NCBI GenBank assembly: GCA_022385805.1
Contig: MU277693.1
Location: forward strand, 186,001 to 250,000
Source: Pilatotrama ljubarskyi
Lineage: Eukaryota > Basidiomycota > Agaricomycetes > Polyporales > Polyporaceae
DNA length: 64,000 bases
Direction: 5' to 3'
The position numbers and the translations under genes are program-made. The notes below the pieces were generated by a model. That model was given only the letters and a program-made list of their open reading frames with translations, ran no database searches and was not told where the DNA came from. Numbering within the stretch: position 1 is the stretch's first letter; the number at the start of each line of letters is the position of its first letter. Positions 35,201 through 48,477 of the stretch are shown here, piece after piece.

Positions 35201-38200
35201 ATGGCCGCTCCCAACCTTGCTCCCAACCCACAACAGCAACACCAGTTGCCACAATTTGCCAACAACCCCGCCCAACAACAGCCCAACCTCAGCACCGCAA
35301 ACCCCAGGGAGCGCATACAGTATCTCGTCCAGGTGCGTCTCAGCCACTTTCCGTCCCGCTAGCCCTCTGCTTAGTGTTTTCCACCGCATACAGCGAGCAA
35401 ACATTCTTCGTGCCAGTGGCTTCACCCCTCAGAACAACGAGGAGCTCCAGAGAATATACGGGTGGATCAACAGCATTCAGCACCAGCTAAGTCTGTATCC
35501 TTCTCTTATCCTCCACCCTTCTGTATTCCATCTATCCAAGCATTCCCCTCGTTGCCGCAAGTCGCTTGAAAGTGTCCCATCTTTTCCCCTCTTCGGAGAG
35601 CCTGGCCCGCTTGTCTCTGAACATCTTCACGGAGGCTCGTTCAGGTGCAAGACAGGCAGATCCGTACCTTCATGTTCACATCCTTCCTTCCCTTTGCTCT
35701 TGTGCTTCCCACCTTGTACAAAATCGCTATGGCCCGACTGCCACGTCTATTTCCATGCCACCCTGGTCGTCGACGTGGGTTCACAGTCGAGCGTGGCGGG
35801 GCTCCTGGTCGTCCTGTTCCGCCGATCATCAGAACCTTGCAAAGGATAAGCTGGAGACTGACCTAATTATTTACGCACAGAGCAAGAGCAAGCTGCTAGA
35901 GATCAGACACACCAAACTCTCAACGGTCAGCCCTCTGTACCCCCCTTGACGAACGGGACCCCTACTATCAACGGTAACCCACTCGCCTCTGGACCTGTAC
36001 CACAGCAGCCGTACCCTTCCGCTCCCCAGACTCCCGTCTCCTTCACCCCCGACCAAATCAACGCTCTTCGAGCTCAGATCCATGCCTTCAAGCTGATTTC
36101 CCGCGGCCTACCGGTCCCCGACACACTCCAGCAAGCCATCCGTGTGCCCAACCAGGCGGTCCCCGACCTCCAGACTCTCCTGCACGGCGCGGATGTGAAT
36201 GCTCGGGTAGTCGACAGCGCCGTCAAGATCCACAAGAGCGCCAACGGCACGCCAGTCAATGGCGTTGACCACTCTGCGACCGCCAGCGTGGCGGGGGACG
36301 TCGTGAAGGATGAAGAGGTCGAGATTACCACCGATCCCGAGAAGCTGCCCAAGGGCCCGTTCCTCGAAGACGACGTGAACTCGGGCATATACCCATACAA
36401 CGCCTACGTCCACCCCTTCTCGCACCTGAAGCGCGACCCGAAGGTCAGCCCGTCGATGTGGGCGACGCGCATGCAACGTCTGCTTGTGCCGTCTGTCATG
36501 CCTGTGGGGCTCGACCCGCACCAGATCATCGAGGAGCGGAACCACTACATCGACGCGCGTATCGACCAGCGCATGCGCGAGCTGGAGTCGTTACCCGCGA
36601 TGATGGGCGACGGCGGCCTGGAGAACCCTTTGGACGAAAGTGACAAGGGCAAGGAGAGCGAGGACGCGAACGCGACGGAGCCTCCCTCTCTCCAGCAGCT
36701 GATCTACCCGCCCCCGAGTACGCACGGCAAGCTCCGTGCACTCATTGAGCTGAAGGCTCTGCGGGTGCTCGACAAGCAGCGGGCGTTGCGGGCGTCGGTA
36801 GCGGAGCGCCTGATGCACGGGTCGCTGCTGCCTCTGAACCGAACAGACTTCCGGCGGGTACGGAAGCCCGCGGTGCGGGACGCGCGCATGACGGAGCAGC
36901 TGGAGCGCAAGCAGCGGATCGAGCGCGAGCGGCGGGCGAAGCAGAAGCACGTCGAGCAGCTCGGCATCATCTGTGCGCACGGGAAAGAGGTCATCGCGGT
37001 GAACCGCGCGGCGCAGGACCGCATCACGCGGCTGAGCAAGGCGGTTCTGTCCTTCCACTCGCATACGGAGAAGGAGGAGCAGAAGCGGATCGAGCGGCTG
37101 GCGAAGGAGCGTCTGAAGGCGCTGAAGAACGACGACGAGGAGGCGTACATGAAGCTTATCGACACGGCAAAGGATACGCGTATCACGCACCTGCTGAAGC
37201 AGACGGATGCGTACCTCGATTCGCTCGCGCAAGCTGTCGTCGAGCAGCAGCGTTCGGAAGGCCACGAGGCTGTCGACGCGTTCGAGTCTGAGGAGGGTCC
37301 CGTCAGCGAGGCAACATTCGGCGCGAAGTCGTTCGGTATGGAGGAGGAGAAGGGCAAGCTCGACTACTACGCGGTCGCGCACAGGATCAAGGAGAAGATC
37401 ACGCACCAGCCGAGCATCCTCGTCGGCGGCACGCTGAAGGAGTACCAGCTCAAAGGTCTGCAGTGGATGGTCAGCTTGTACAACAACAAGCTGAACGGTA
37501 TACTTGCGGACGAGATGGTGGGTTCAAGTGACTATGCTCTTCGGGAAGAATTCGCTGACACAGCTTTGCAGGGTCTCGGAAAGACTATCCAGACTATCTC
37601 GCTGATCACGTTCTTGATCGAATCCAAGAAGCAGCGCGGCCCGTATCTCGTCATCGTCCCGCTCTCTACGATGACGAACTGGTCCGGAGAGTTTGCTAAG
37701 TGGGCGCCTAGCGTGTCCATGATCGCTTACAAGGGTAACCCGACCCAGCGTAAGGTCCTGCAGAGCGACCTACGTACGGGCAACTTCCAGGTGGTCTTGA
37801 CCACCTACGAGTATATCATCAAAGACCGCAACCACCTGAGCAGGATCAAGTGGCTCTACATTATTATCGGTTTGTAACCATATATCTGCTCGTCGGCTGC
37901 GTCGCTCATGACGCCACGCAGATGAGGGTCACCGTATGAAGAACACGCAGAGTAAACTCGTGCAGACGCTCACGCAGTTCTACCACTCCCGCTACCGTCT
38001 CATCCTCACGGGAACACCGCTGCAGAACAATCTGCCGGAGCTGTGGGCTTTGCTCAACTTCGCGCTGCCGAAGGTGTTCAACTCCGTCAAGTCGTTCGAC
38101 GAGTGGTTCAATACTCCGTTCGCGAATTCGGGCACGGGCGACAAGATCGAGCTGAATGAAGAAGAGGCGCTGCTCATCATCCGTCGTCTCCACAAGGTGC

Positions 38201-40571
38201 TGCGGCCTTTCCTGCTCCGCCGTCTGAAGAGAGACGTAGAGTCGGAGCTGCCGGACAAGGTCGAGAAGGTGATCAAGGTCCGCATGAGCGCGCTCCAATC
38301 GCAGCTCTACAAGCAGATGAAGAAGTACAAGATGATCGCCGACGGGAAGGACGCGAAGGGGTAAGCTTCACAATCATACCATGGCAAGGAGGCACCAGTG
38401 TTGATGTTGTGCCTCGTAGCAAATCCGGCGGTGTCAAGGGTCTCAGCAACGAGCTCATGCAACTCCGGAAGATCTGCCAGCACCCCTTCTTGTTCGAGAG
38501 CGTCGAGGACAAGATCAACCCGAGCTCCGTGATCGACGACAAGATCATCCGCAGTTCCGGCAAGATCGAGTTGCTTTACCGTATCCTGCCCAAATTCTTC
38601 GCTACCGGTCACAGAGTGAGTCGTCCTGGTACCTCAGTGATGGTGGTGCAGTGGCTAACAATCCCGCACCCACAGGTCTTGATCTTCTTCCAGATGACGA
38701 AGGTCATGGACATCATGGAGGACTTCCTCAAGTTCATGGGGTGGAAGTACCTTCGTCTCGATGGTGGCACGAAGACCGAAGACCGTGCTGGTCACGTCCA
38801 GCTCTTCAACGCTCCGAACTCCGAGTACAAAGTCTTCATCCTTTCCACCAGGGCTGGCGGTCTCGGTCTCAACCTCCAGACCGCCGACACCGTCATCATG
38901 TAAGTTCTCGAGCGCAGCATTACCCGTTGGATTGTTGCTGACCCCATCCTTTAGCTTCGACAGTGACTGGAACCCTCACGCCGATCTCCAGGCGCAAGAT
39001 CGTGCGCATCGTATCGGACAGACGAAGGTCGTCCGTATCCTGCGGTTCATCACGGAGAAGAGCGTGGAGGAGGCGATGTTTGCTCGTGCGAGGTACAAGC
39101 TCGACATCGACGACAAGGTCATCCAAGCCGGTCGCTTCGACAACAAGTCGACGCAAGAGGAACAGGAGGAGTTCTTGGTATGTCTACCGACATCTTAGTA
39201 GGACTTCGGTTTCTGACACGTCTCCACCTTGCAGCGCTCTATCCTGGAAGCCGACCAGGAGGAAGAGAACGAGGAGGCCGGCGATATGAACGACGACGAG
39301 ATCAACGAGCTCATCGCGCGTTCCGAGGACGAGACGAGGATCTTCCACGAGATCGACCTGCAGCGCGAACGCGATGCCCTCGAGAACTGGCGGAGAGCAG
39401 GAAACCGTGGCAAGCCACCACCGCCCCTCATGCAGCTTGAAGAGCTCCCGGATTGCTACCGCACGGACGAACCGTTCACGGTAAGCGACGAGCTCGACGA
39501 GCTGGAAGGACGCGGACACCGCCGCCGCACTGTCGTCAACTACAACGATGGCCTCAGCGACGATCAGTGGGCTCTGGTAAGCTATGTCTTCTTGTCTGGC
39601 TTCGGATGGTGGGCTGAGCATGAATGGTGCAGGCTTTGGAGGAGGGCGAGGATATCCATGAGCTTTCGGAGCGTGCTCGGGAGAAGAAGGAGCGTCGGGC
39701 TACGAACAAGTTGCTCCGACAGGTCGAGTCGAATGGCTCTCCTGCTCCAGAGTTCGAAACGCCTCGTAGTCGTAAGGCCAACAAGAAGGGCAAGGGGAAG
39801 GCCGACCTCGACGTTGTTGCCCCTCCGAGCGCCAAGCGCAAACGTGGCGGCGGCAAGTCCACCTCTATGACTCCGTCCATCATCGAGGACGATGATGACG
39901 AACGTGATGCGGTAGGTGCCGCTGGTGCTCGATGTGGTGTCGCGTCCTGACCCTTTTCCCTTGTTAGAAACGTCGCAAGAAGGCGCCTGAGCTTCCCGCA
40001 CCAATCAAGGAGCAGATGAAGAAGGCACTGAACGACATCCACAAGACTGTCCTCAATCTCGAGGACGAGACTGGCCGGAAACGCAGCGACCTCTTCCGTG
40101 AGCTGCCAGATAGAAGGGTGAGTGCCGTCGGTATGATACTTGAGTCGACCCCTTGCTAACACCCAGTGATGCTTGCAGGAGTATCCTGACTATTATCAGC
40201 TCATCAAGCAGCCCATCGCTCTCTCGACGATTCGCAAACGAATCAGCTCGCATTACTACAAGAATGTGCTCGACTTCCGGGAAGATATGCGCCTCATGTT
40301 CAAGAACGCGCGGACTTACAACCAAGAGGGCTCCTGGGTGTACATCGACGCTGACGAGATGGAAAAAGTCTTCGATGCGACGTTTGCCAAGGTGATCAAC
40401 GGCAGTGGCCTCCCCGGTGCGCCATCCGGAGGTGCTGGAGGCTCTTCTGGAGGCTACGACTCTGCGTTGACGCCGATGGACGAGGACGATCGGCCGGCCC
40501 CGAGGGCAAAGAGTGCGCGGAAGCAGGTCATCAGCGACGACGAGTACATGACGCAGAGCGAAGAGGAGTGA
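35201..40571 (+). CDS. snf21: SWI/SNF-RSC type chromatin-remodelling ATPase (Sth1/Snf21/Snf2) with bromodomain
   Basis: Nuclear DNA-dependent ATPase that slides or evicts nucleosomes as the motor of an RSC or SWI/SNF complex. Exons 35201-35332, 35394-35490, 35881-37517, 37572-37869, 37922-38360, 38420-38615, 38676-38899, 38955-39177, 39235-39576, 39633-39911, 39968-40117 and 40179-40571 give 1469 residues. Domains in order: a Gln-rich N terminus; QLQ motif ([20 protein letters not shown]); a basic HSA-like helix ([14 protein letters not shown]); the helicase ATP-binding domain ([30 protein letters not shown] spliced across an intron, DEGH); the helicase C domain ([47 protein letters not shown]); a charged linker; and a bromodomain ([30 protein letters not shown]). 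The 390 bp second intron (35491-35880) has a weak donor and may hide a small exon. Confidence 0.95.
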
Positions 40572-41190
40572 TGTTGTGTCGTGCATGTTTTCGTTTTCCG
40601 GACATCTCGCTTGTTACTGGCTTTGGCAAGTCTCCTGTAGTATTATCGTGTAGTTATTACTTGTAATGTTTCCCAGCTGATGGATTGTGAGCTTGATCTC
40701 AACAGCTTGCAGGCCTGATGGCTGAACGTCCAGCAGACTGCGACATTAGCGTCCTTGAAAGCTGTGAGATCCCGGCCAACAATTCAAGCACCGTCGACGC
40801 TGATCACAGGCACTACGCGTCACGACAATTCAAGCAAGCTGTCGACGATGATGCATCTTGTATGGACGTATAGCTCCATATTTGCCCTCCAGACCTATTA
40901 AACCACTGATACATCGGCCCCAGACGAGCGGTCGGCGGTCGCCGCATACTTCGCTTCCCGATCCTGGTTGCAGTACTAGCCGCCAGCAAATCTCTGTGCT
41001 AAACAGCAGAGATCCGGCGAATTCTTCACAAGTCAAGATGCCATGTTTCCCGTTTGAGAATGTCTCGCATCCTCAACCCACTATAAGAACGATCCTCCGC
41101 GAGCTTCAAGGCGCGTCGCAGCAGCGATGGAGCACTTCTTATGTATGGCAAGACGTAAACTAGTACAATTGGTTCGGCAGCACCGCACTC
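40572..41190. other. Convergent intergenic spacer between the Sth1-type gene and SRP68
   Basis: About 620 bp between convergent genes, with a short direct repeat of CAATTCAAGCA (about 40780-40795 and 40828-40840) and nearby GTCGACG. No gene recognised. Confidence 0.45.
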
Positions 41191-43348
41191 TCATCGCCTG
41201 CCCCACCACCCACCGAGCAGACTACTGAGGCCACCACGGGCCTGTGCAGACGGCTCGGGCGTCGCAGCCCGTTCGATCTCCTCGACCTTCGCCCTCGACG
41301 TTGTCGTCTTCTTCTCCACGGCCGGATGTGACGCAGGTGCAGCCTTAGGTACTTCCGCCTCCTTAGGAGCCTTGCCCGCGCGCTCCTGCAGCCGATCCAT
41401 ATCCAAGCTGATGTAATTGAGCGCGATGTCGAAGAAGAGAGGCTTCTTGTGAGTCTTGCTGCTCTCCGGATCAAGCGCGCCGCCGTTGTACGCAAACCAA
41501 TCGGTCTTGAAGCTCGTGCTGTCGAGCGTGAGCTCCTCCTCGAGCTTGTCGACGTCGGCGAGCGAGAGCGGGTAGAACGCCGGCTCGCCATCATTGATCG
41601 GGTCGGTCTCGATGGTCCCAGCGAGCGTCGAGCGGCACTCGCGCAAGTAGATGGACGCGTGTTGCGTCAATGTAAGGGCCTCCGCGTATTTCTTGAGCGG
41701 GGCGTAGCACCACGCGAGGTAGTAGCACCGGCGCGCCTTGGTATATGCAAGCCGAGCCTCGACAGCGGACGCGAGGTCGGGGCTTTCGTCGACGATTGTG
41801 AGCGTGCGCATCTGTTCGAGCGACTGCAGGACACTGTCGAGCAGCTTCACGATCGCCGGGTACAGCCGTGAGTCCACTTGCACTTTGCGCGCTTTGCTGT
41901 GCCCGGAGTGACTCCTCTGCGCGGCTTGCAGCTGGTGCAGCAGGGTTGCCATGAGGAGGAGGTCGCGCTGGACGCGCCTGGCCAGGAGTTGGTACACGAT
42001 GTATGCGTGGACGAAGTGGACGTCTCGGGTTCCGGCAGCCGCGGTTGCGCCGCTCATCTGCTCAGCTCTTAGCTATTTTTCTATGCAAGACAGAGCCGCA
42101 TGTGCGCACCTTCTGGGCCTCGACGAGCTTGCGCGACACATCCTCCGCCTCACTGAGAGCCAACAAGATGGCATCATACGAAGCGACACCACCACGTTTG
42201 GACTTCGCGCCATGGGCACCCCTCTTCTTCTCACCCTCAGCAGCAGACGCAGTGGCGCTCTTCTCTTCCGCCTTCCTCGCCTGCGCCAGCTTCTCCTCCG
42301 CCTCTTGAACCTTGAGGAGCACGTCAACGAGCTCCGGGTTGCGTATAGGCACAGGCTCTCCCTCCCACAGCAGTTCCTTTAGCTTGCCTCTCTCCTCCGC
42401 CGCACCGCCACTCTCCTTCCCGAGCTGCGAGAGCAGCGCATCGCACTCCTGCACAAGCGCATTCCGATGTTGAGGCGCGACCTCCGCTACAACCGCGTCT
42501 ACATCATATGCCTTCTCGCGGCGAATTTCGTGCGCGCAGTGACGAATCTCCGGGCCAATCTCATCAGCGAACGCAACAGCGAGGGCTTGTGCGCGGCTTG
42601 TCGCAGCAGCGGCCGCGAGGGCGTCCAGCAAGTTGTGAGCGACGCACAGCTGTATAAGCGCGTCTTCAAAGTCATAACGCTGCCGCAGGAAGCGTCCGTT
42701 CAGGATGAGCGTGTATGCGGTGACTTGCGCGAGATCCTCCGCGGACAGACGACCCTGCGCGTAGAGCGCCTGGCAGTGCGAGAGGAGCTGCGTCGCCCAA
42801 TGAATCGAACGGCGCATGCGGCGCGTCGCGTGCTTGCGGCTGGACGAGGATTTCCTCTCTGCGTCTTCCCTGGCGGCGCCCTTGAGCGTTTTCGCGGTCG
42901 AGGCGAGTTTGAGGGACTCCTGGTGCATCTCCTGGGAATGTGCCCAAGCGCGCTCAGCTTCGAAGAGTAGGAGTTGAAGGCTGCGCTGTCCTCAGGGGCC
43001 ATTCTGGTACCAGATATAGTCATCAGACTCACTGTCCGTCCTTGACAGTGTCTAGGTTGATGGGAGGGAGCTTCTTGAATTCACGGCCGCGGCCATAGGT
43101 CATCTTCAGGCTCGACCGCAGCCGATGGGTGCGGTTATAGCAGTGCTTCCTGCGCAGGATTTAAGAATTGCCGTCCACAGTATCTCGGCATAGCGTACCT
43201 ATAGCGTTCATAGTCGCTGTAGCGCAGACCATATGCATTGCGCTGCTCGTTGGCGATTTGCAACGCTTCCCCGGGGTCAGTCCCAGTACACTTCGGATGC
43301 TCAGTCCTGAAACACACCTTGGAAATGAAGCTTGGGTTTTTCCGACAT
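41191..43348 (-). CDS. srp68: Signal recognition particle subunit SRP68
   Basis: Binds the S domain of SRP RNA together with SRP72 in the cytosol and helps target secretory proteins to the ER. Exons on the minus strand: 43318-43348, 43199-43265, 43033-43149, 42110-42980 and 41191-42060; 651 residues with consistent phases. The N-terminal RNA-binding region is clear: QALQIANEQRNAYGLRYSDY, then KHCYNRTHRLRSSLKMTYGR, then LQLLLFEAERAWAHSQEMHQ. It continues with helical repeat sequence (HWATQLLSHCQALYAQGRLS, DALIQLCVAHNLLDAL). The C-terminal part (VHFVHAYIVYQLLARRVQRD, RCYYLAWCYAPLKKYAEALT) contains the SRP72-binding region, and the protein ends LSSLLGGWWGRR. The 31-base first exon is placed by family sequence at the junction. 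Divergent from Get3. Confidence 0.94.
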
Positions 43349-43555
43349 ATCCTCCGCCTTACGAGCCTGCAGTATGCGAGACGAGCGTAGAAAGTGCTGG
43401 TAGGTCCTCGATCGTGGAAGAGGGTAGGAGACAAGAGTGTACGCGGCTATCAGGCGCAGGACGCGCGCGGGGAAAGACGCGCTACTTCACTCTGTATCTT
43501 AACCTCCACCTCCACCACCTCCCTCTTTTTGCCAGCTTTTCTACGCTCGGGAAAC
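43349..43555. promoter_or_regulatory. Shared divergent promoter of srp68 and get3
   Basis: Only 207 bp separate the start codons of two genes that both serve ER targeting. The Get3 side is CT-rich (about 43501-43535). Co-expression is plausible from the layout but not shown. Confidence 0.55.
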
Positions 43556-44931
43556 ATGGCCGAAGAGACTCTCGAGCCCACTCTGCAGAACATCCTCGAT
43601 CAGAAGTCATTGAAATGGATATTCTGCGGTACGACCCAGCCACTCGCTCGCCTGGGATACATGTACTGATAGTCTACTGTGTTGGTGCAATGAAGGTGGT
43701 AAGGGTGGTGTCGGTGAGTGCTCATATGCAGAAGGCCTGCCATACATAGTCTGACATGCGCATGGTATGTAGGGAAGACCACCACTTCGTGTTCTCTTGC
43801 CATTCAGCTAGCGTCATGCCGTGAATCCGTCCTGCTCATCGTTCGTGTCTTTTCCGACCATAACACCACCCCAGACTAAGAGAAGTCGGTTAGTCCACGG
43901 ACCCAGCGCATAACCTCTCGGATGCATTCGGTCAAAAGTTCTCCAAAGAGGCCACGAAGGTTAATGGTTTTGACAACCTCTTCGCTATGGAGATCGACCC
44001 GACGAGTGCCATCCAGGAGATGGTTGAGCAATGTATGTGTCGGCCGGTACATTCTCGCGGCCGTAGGCTCATGGGCACCCAGCGGACTCGAACGGGATGA
44101 TGGGCAGCATGATGCAGGATCTCGCCTTCGCCATTCCTGGTGTGGACGAGGCCATGAGCTTCGCAGAAATCATGAAGTACGTCTTCTGCGCACACCACGA
44201 GGAGGTTTCTCACAGCAACGGTTGCAGACATGTCAAATCGATGGAGTACTCTGTGATCGTGTTCGACACGGCACCAACAGGACACACCCTCCGTTTCCTC
44301 TCCTTTCCTACCGTGCTCGAGAAGGCGTTGGGCAAGCTCAGCACTCTCAGCGGTCGTCTCGGCCCCATGATAAGCCAAATGACCAGCCTTATGGGTGGTC
44401 AGGCTGACGCTCCCGAAGACATGTTCGCGAAACTCGAGTCTATGCGGTCGATCATTACTGAGGTCAACACGCAGTTCAAGGATCCCGTACGTGCAGTATA
44501 CGAGTATCCCGGAAGTTCCTTGGTGCTGAGTCCGGACTTATTCCTACAGGAGAAGACGACGTTTGTCTGCGTGTGCATCTCCGAGTTTTTGTCTCTCTAT
44601 GAGACAGAACGGCTGGTCCAGGAGCTCACCACTTACGAGATTGACACGCACAACATCGTCGTCAATCAGCTCCTCTTCCCCAAGAAGGGTGAGCGTACTT
44701 TGGTTCCCTTTTGCTGTTGCCTGGCTCACTCGTCTGTCCTCAGGCTCGAACTGCGAGCACTGTCAGGTGCGGCACAAAATGCAGCAGAAGTACCTCAAGG
44801 AAGCACACGAGCTCTACGACGAGTTCTTCCACATTGTCCAGCTTCCACTGCTCACGGAGGAGGTTCGTGGTCCGGAGAAGCTGAAGGAGTTCAGCAAGAT
44901 GCTCGTCACGCCATACGTACCCCCAGAGTAG
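43556..44931 (+). CDS. get3: Get3/TRC40 ATPase (ArsA family) for tail-anchored protein insertion
   Basis: Cytosolic homodimeric ATPase that delivers tail-anchored membrane proteins to the Get1/Get2 receptor at the ER. Exons 43556-43628, 43696-43713, 43773-43840, 43894-44032, 44083-44176, 44228-44486, 44550-44688 and 44744-44931 give 325 residues. Motifs: P-loop [20 protein letters not shown] (split over an 18-base exon), switch [17 protein letters not shown], the hydrophobic helical insert ([20 protein letters not shown]), switch [18 protein letters not shown], and NQLLFPKK. The zinc-binding CEHC that links the dimer is present, as is the C-terminal [11 protein letters not shown]. All expected catalytic elements are present. 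Confidence 0.96.
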
Positions 44932-45266
44932 ATTGCATACCTTTCCTTGGGATGTTGGTGGAGGTTGTAATATATCGGACTGTGCTGAGAGGCCCAAATA
45001 GCAGTTCTCGTCCCGTCTATCCATGCGGCTTTTCGGATACTGAATCACTCGAAGTGTTCAGTACGCGCTTGCACGTGACGCCCATGTACGAGACGCGTTG
45101 CAGCAGAGGTTGAGCGCGAACGCCTTGTTTCTTCCCGCCACCCGCTCTCTGGCTTTCTTCATGCACTGCTGAGCTTGCTCGATCAAACCAAACCTGTATA
45201 CCTGCGCCTCTGTCTCCTCCAAACTCATTGTCGATTGACCCTTGCGAGAGAAAAGAAACATCCCAC
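44932..45266. other. Intergenic region between get3 and nic96
   Basis: About 335 bp holding the Get3 3' untranslated region and the Nic96 promoter. No other feature is seen. Confidence 0.45.
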
Positions 45267-48200
45267 ATGGCCGCGGACCTCTCTTCGCTCTTGAACGCGT
45301 CAAAGGCGCTCACTTCGCACTTGTCTCGTCCTGATCTGCCTTCAGTCAACCTATCACTCGACCAGATCGAGGCCCAGTCAAGGAGGCTTGTTTCTAGGCA
45401 GCCTGGGACGTCCGCGGACGCAGGGCGCGCGTATGTCGAGCGCAACCTTCACGTTGTGGTGTTCACTCAGATATCCTCACGGCATCCAGGAACTATCTCC
45501 TCGCACAAGCTCACGTCGATGCACCCGCACTCGCAAACTCTATCGCGCACCTCAACGCTCAAACGACCTTCTCGCCACTCCAAGCCCTTCAGGACACAGA
45601 TGTTGCTGGTTACCTCCGCCATGCTCACGAGCAGAACCTGATTTCAACCATCGAGGAGGGTCGCCGGGAGACACAAGAAGAGTTCTATCGTGTGTTAGAG
45701 GATCGCAGTCGCCGGGACTGGGAGGCTCGGAAGAAGCGCGTATTTGAGCAGCTCGGCGCGAGGGTAGGCGGAGAGAACAGGGCGGTGACGGATTTAAAGA
45801 AGAGTACGCACGGCAAGAACCTGCTATCCGTGAGTGTAGCATTCCATGTCCAGCCGTCGCTCTGCGGGATGAAATCTGAGGTGACTGGCTGTCTATCTTC
45901 GCAGGCGAGCGTGGGTCCCGCACCAAACCTTCAAATGCAGAGCAAGATGATGGCCTACGACCGCGTCGTCGCTGAGCTCAACGCTGCAAGGCTACGTGGG
46001 ACCTCGTACCCGATCGTCCATGCACTCGTTCAGGCATCCCTGTCCGCTGGCTCCGATGTAAGTCGCCTCGGCGCAACTCTCACGTTTGCTATACTCAATT
46101 ATCATGCATGCAGCCTCGAACGACGCAAATAACTCAGGACTTCCATGTCTTGGCGAAGATCACTGGGGAGCCTCCGGCGCTGCCGCCATTGTCGCATGCC
46201 GGGGCCCATATCCTCAACGCCCCGCTCATGGAGCGCAAGTTTGCCCGCGCATACCTCGGCGATCCCGAGTCACGGGAGGCTGTCGAGCTTCGCCGTCAGA
46301 TTGCGAAGGGCGCACGGGAGGCGCTCGAGGAACAGTACTGGGATGTCATTGAGCGGACTATCCAGGCGCGTCCCACCGAAGCGCGCCTCGGTGGCGACCC
46401 CAGTGCAGCGAACAAGATCAGAGCATACATTCTCGTGCGGCATTATCGAAACGGCGAGTGGGAGGACAGAATTGAGGTTTATCTTTCGGCTGTTTCTTTG
46501 CGATGGGCTTCTCGCTTACAACTGTCTTAGCTTGTAGCGGGTCAACCTGTCTGGGCGAAGCTGTTCTATTTGATCCGTACCGGACACGCCCAGGAAGCCC
46601 TGGAGGAGGCAACACGGTTCCAGCAGGCGATCGAGCACCGTGAATCCAGTTTCCTCAGTCATCTGAGGGCATGGGTAGAATCTCCAGACAGACGGTATGG
46701 ATTCACTAAATAGCGCTCACCCTCATGCTCATCATGTATTAGGCTGCCCAAACCACATCGTGACCAGCTGCACGCCGCATACAACGCGCACATGCTCCAC
46801 TCGTCGACCTCCGACCCGTTCAAGCTCGCGCTGTACAAGCTGATGGGCAAAATCGACCCGGCACGCCGGAGTGTTGCACAGGTCACAGTCACGACGGAGG
46901 ACTGGCTGTGGTTCCAGCTCTCTATGGTAAGCATTCTGTCTTCCGGTAGCATGCTCTGGACTAATGATGAGCCCGGCAGGTGGACGAGGACGAGTTTGGC
47001 GGCTTGAGAGGGCTCTCTGAGGTCCTGTTAAGCTATGGAGAGAGGCACTTCGATGGCGTGCCTGGCCAGAAAGGCGCAAAGCGCGGCGTATGGGCAGGTG
47101 TTTTGCTCATGTGCGGCCAATTCGAGAGGGTAAGCAGACCTTAGTTATGTCGTTGTGCTTTGACTGACATGTATCGTAGGCTGTTGCTGCTCTGTGGGAC
47201 CACCACGAGACAGAGGTCGAGGCCGTCCACCTCGCAATCGCTCTTGCATACCACGGCTTGCTTCGTGTGCCTTCACGGGCCGAGACGTCAGATGTCACAC
47301 CATGTGCGTACGCTTGGTTGCTTACCGTAGCCAATAGTCTGACAGACATCACAGTGACGCTGTCTCCTGTCTCGCCGCCCGCACTGAGCCTGTCTACGCT
47401 GATTTGGCGCTACGTCCGCCAGTTTGTGAAGATGGACGCCCGTGAAGCCCTTCAGTACGTGTATTGCGTGTGCCTCAGCGCTGATCAACCCGGCGGCGTT
47501 GGCAAGGAACAAGTCGAGAATGCTTGGGAGCTCGTGCGCCGCATCATCGTGCTCGCGAACACGGGCGCCGCATGGGAGGAGCTCGTCGGTGGTTTCAGGC
47601 CGGACGGGACACGCTTCGTACGTACCATTCAAACCATTGTCGTTCACGATCTGACAGCACTACAGAGCGGTGCGATTGAGCAACACGCCCCGCTGCTCAA
47701 GCTCGAGGACACGCGCGAGTACAACGAGCAGATTCTCATCCGCGCGGCCAAGTCGTCCGAAGAGGCGGACCGCATCCCCGAGGCGATCAAGCTCTACAAC
47801 CTCGCGGGCGACTACACGACCGTCATCGCGGTGCTCGCACAGGCACTTGGAAACACGATCGCGCAGCCAAGCATTGACGAGAAAGCCCGGGGTATTGAGC
47901 GTACAGCTGCCGATATCTTGCGCCACTACGAGCGTACGAACAGGGCCGTAGGCAAGGAGCGTGATGCCGTTATCCGCTTGCTCCGTGTGCGCGAGGCGAT
48001 GGACGCCAAGGATGCAGGACGTATCGAGACTGCTTTGGAGGTGCGTGCGACGAGATGCATTCCACAACGTTGTCGCTGACCTATTCCGTCACGCTGTAGC
48101 TCATGGAGTCGACGGACCTCATTCCGATGGATGCGGACGTGGCGAAGATCACGAAGCGCGCGGAGGAGTTCCGCGAGCTACCGGACGCGCTGCAGCGCAA

Positions 48201-48477
48201 CTTGCAGACGTTCCTCAAGCTCACTATGGACATCCTCGCCGCGGTGCACCAGAAGGTCAAGTCATCCTCGCTCCCCGAAGTGACCCGACAGGCGGTGTGT
48301 TCTCCTTACTTTCTTGTCATGTCAGTAGCGCAGCGAGCTTATCATAATGGACAGACTCTGGCGGCGCTGCGCAAAAAGTCGAGGTCGCTCATCATCTTTG
48401 CTGGGAACCTCAAGTACAGGATGTCGCCCGATGTGTACTCGTACCTCGCGCGGCTGGACGTGGAGATCGCGTTGTGA
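45267..48477 (+). CDS. nic96: Nucleoporin Nic96/Nup93
   Basis: Linker scaffold of the nuclear pore inner ring. Twelve exons (45267-45430, 45490-45829, 45905-46057, 46114-46476, 46531-46694, 46743-46926, 46980-47129, 47180-47303, 47355-47617, 47666-48040, 48100-48294, 48355-48477) give 865 residues. The N terminus is short and helical, followed by a coiled-coil-like section (EQNLISTIEEGRRETQEEFY). The alpha-solenoid follows with recognisable family segments: MMAYDRVVAELNAARLRGTS, GQPVWAKLFYLIRTGHAQEA, DPFKLALYKLMGKIDPARRS, TEDWLWFQLSMVDEDEFGGL, LIWRYVRQFVKMDAREALQY and IPEAIKLYNLAGDYTTVIAV. All introns are 46-60 bp GT-AG. The N-terminal Nsp1-complex-binding coiled coil of yeast Nic96 is less obvious here. 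Confidence 0.94.

Noticed and set aside
35491..35880. Open frames inside the second intron of the Sth1-type gene
   Set aside because: They do not match the family and would break the QLQ region; treated as a long intron, though a tiny exon cannot be excluded.
36591..37406. 271-codon minus-strand frame opposite the Sth1-type exon
   Set aside because: Shadow of a long GC-rich exon whose plus-strand product is unmistakable.
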